In this document: piece after piece, positions 62,401 through 64,000 of the stretch
Layout: the number at the start of each line of letters is the position of its first letter
Numbering within the stretch: the stretch's first letter is position 1
DNA from: Planococcus citri
Taxonomy: Eukaryota; Arthropoda; Insecta; Hemiptera; Pseudococcidae
Assembly: GCF_950023065.1 (NCBI RefSeq)
Contig: NC_088679.1
Location: 45,570,001 to 45,634,000 of the forward strand
Direction of reading: 5' to 3'
Length of the DNA: 64,000 nucleotides
Notes under the pieces: model-generated
Seen by the model: only the letters and a program-made list of their open reading frames with translations
Told to the model about the DNA's origin: nothing
The model's database searches: none
Made by a program: the position numbers and the translations under genes

Positions 62401-64000
62401 TTCAATTATTTTTCTACATGTACCTATACCTACCGAAACTGGGTAAAATCTGAGTCTGATTATTTCTCTAATTCAAAAATGAAGATTAAGTATTTTTGAA
62501 TTTTGTATCATGAATCTGAATCAATAATTTCAAATCCACCAAAATATTGACATTTTTCAATGGAAAGAGAGTAAGTATTTCGTATCATCGCCAGAAAAAA
62601 GAAGAATATTCAAGAATATAATTTTCAAAAATTTACATTTAGCTCACAGAATAAAAAAAATTAAATTTACATATAATCAGGTTAGAAAGTCAAAAATTGA
62701 TGCAAGTACATAGATGCGATTTTTCCATTTTCACGAATTCATTGATAATGGTTCCAAATCGTCCTCGGAGCCTCCAAAGAGAATATTATTTACCTACCTA
62801 AATTTTTTGGTTTTCAAAAAATGGCGCAAAACAAGCCTTAAATAAAATTTATACGTGTACAAACTCAGATTTCAACTTACCTCAACCTCTACATCAGAAT
62901 AGATTTTTCCCAGAAAAGTACAAACTTCCCTGGATCGAAGTTTTGACGGTCCATAGGGGTGGGGGGGGGGGTGAAGACTCAAAACAATGGAACAAGCTAT
63001 GGGCAATTGGACATCCTCTTCTTTTACTTCCAATTCCGCCACCCATTTCTCCCTCCCTTTCTTTCTCCCCTGCCACATATGTACTATGCACTATGCAGTA
63101 TTCATAGTCTCCTATACCCTCCTCAAACTTTTAAGTTTCCACGTATTGTTGAGTGAATGAAAAGTTTTAAAATTTGATAGATTTTTCGAAACAATCTGTA
63201 GTTTGATATCAAAGCAAGCTTATTTTAATATACCTACTATTTTCATCATATGAGTACTCAAGATTGAGGTGACTCGCCAAATGTTGATCTACTATTTTTG
63301 AATGCCCCCAGCTTCCTCCCAAAACAATATTGAAAACAGCGAAATTACCGTTAATATCAAGTTTGGACCTTCAACTTTCAAGTACCATCTTTGCACTTTA
63401 TTTAAAATCAGTACCTACATATAACTACCTATATAATGTTGAACCCTGGACTTTTCAAAAAGGGTCCAAAAAATATCGTTTTAAAATCACGCATGTCATT
63501 TGCAAGCAAAACATCTCAAACTAATTTCACAAACAAAATTCAAAGGTCGATTCCAAGTTTTTGCGAACAAACAAAAAGCAATTCTTCATTTCTCAAAGCT
63601 GATAACTATACTTCACGCGTCATTATAAGAAAAGAAGTCGAACGGAGAGCTCAAGCTGAGGCGCATAATTTTTTATGGTATATTTTTAAAACTTTTCAAA
63701 CGAGTTTGATTAAGTTACTTACACAAATTCCATGAAACTATGGAAACAATATTTTTTTACAAAGTATAGGACGATAAGAATAGAACCAAAGTGTGACTTA
63801 TTTTTCCTATAAAAAGTAGTACCTACCAATTAAAAAACAATGAAAGATTCCACATTTTCCTCTTTTTCGGTTCTCACACCATCACTCGATTGAAATTTTA
63901 GAAAAAAGATATACTTACTCTTTAATAATGTTATCTGCCCTTGAAAAACACCTAGCATGAGACAAATGTACAAAGGGTTGTGCAGAATGTCACGATATTG
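56461..64000. other. Upstream / intergenic DNA, no gene recognised
   Basis: AT-rich with T runs (56708-56740), a 14-bp poly-C (58689-58702) and a poly-G (62961-62971) tract. 57876-57935 is homologous to the interior of the mariner-like element at 28713-28771. 61440-61720 is a repeat-poor, CpG-containing stretch that could be regulatory. Frames at 60516-60815 and 63436-63735 look the most protein-like (the latter has VIIRKEVERRAQAEAHNFLW), but neither has a domain or splice context that I can support. Confidence 0.45.

Noticed and set aside
63436..63735. 99-codon plus-strand frame containing VIIRKEVERRAQAEAHNFLW
   Set aside because: Looks partly protein-like but no domain, partner exon or poly-A context; cannot be supported as a gene.

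Overview
This is a eukaryotic window: AT-rich, low in coding density, full of homopolymer tracts, short microsatellites, scattered TACCTACC / CTCGTA-type words and small transposons. The one gene I can name points to an insect. The word content resembles hemipteran (mealybug or scale-type) genomes, but that placement is a weak inference. The open reading frames in the window are nearly all short chance frames.

The anchor is a 34-codon first coding exon on the minus strand at 55672-55773. It encodes the conserved N-terminal module of the KLF6/KLF7 family of Kruppel-like transcription factors (insect orthologue: luna). It starts MDILPSG, continues with HDTGYFSAQSSLEDHWQQ, and ends at a phase-0 GT donor at the same codon as I recall for the vertebrate KLF6/7 exon 1. 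I found no second exon (ELERYL-type region) and no C2H2 zinc fingers in the remaining 55.6 kb. I therefore read positions 1-55671 as part of a very large first coding intron, and 55774-64000 as 5' UTR, promoter and upstream DNA.

The intron is a collection of decayed repeats. Minimal non-autonomous DNA transposons can be delimited to the base by terminal inverted repeats plus target-site duplications: hAT-type elements at 11412-11798 (TSD CAACATAC), 25171-25682 (TSD TTCGGAAT) and about 21748-22309, and a mariner-like element at 28280-28981 (TA TSD). The most striking is a three-level nest: a hAT element (37637-39036, TSD AATAATAT) holds a second (38150-38880, TSD ATTGATAT), which holds a third (38467-38747, TSD TATTTATT). 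The innermost and outermost elements share a homologous internal block of about 146 bp. Other repeats are a tRNA-Ser-derived SINE-like head (17361-17445), a fold-back element (32284-32530) and several degenerate tandem arrays (5210-5990, 16500-16920, 17980-18600, 21430-21715, 35601-35930, 44755-45640).

Against this background a few GC-richer, CpG-containing, low-repeat islands stand out (10690-10990, 14580-14930, 22840-23080, 29400-29830, 34380-34960, 40240-40440, 42180-42450). They are the best candidates for intronic enhancers of the transcription-factor gene. One of them, 42254-42442 on the plus strand, could instead be a terminal coding exon of a nested gene. I saw no rRNA, intact tRNA, CRISPR array or autonomous transposase.
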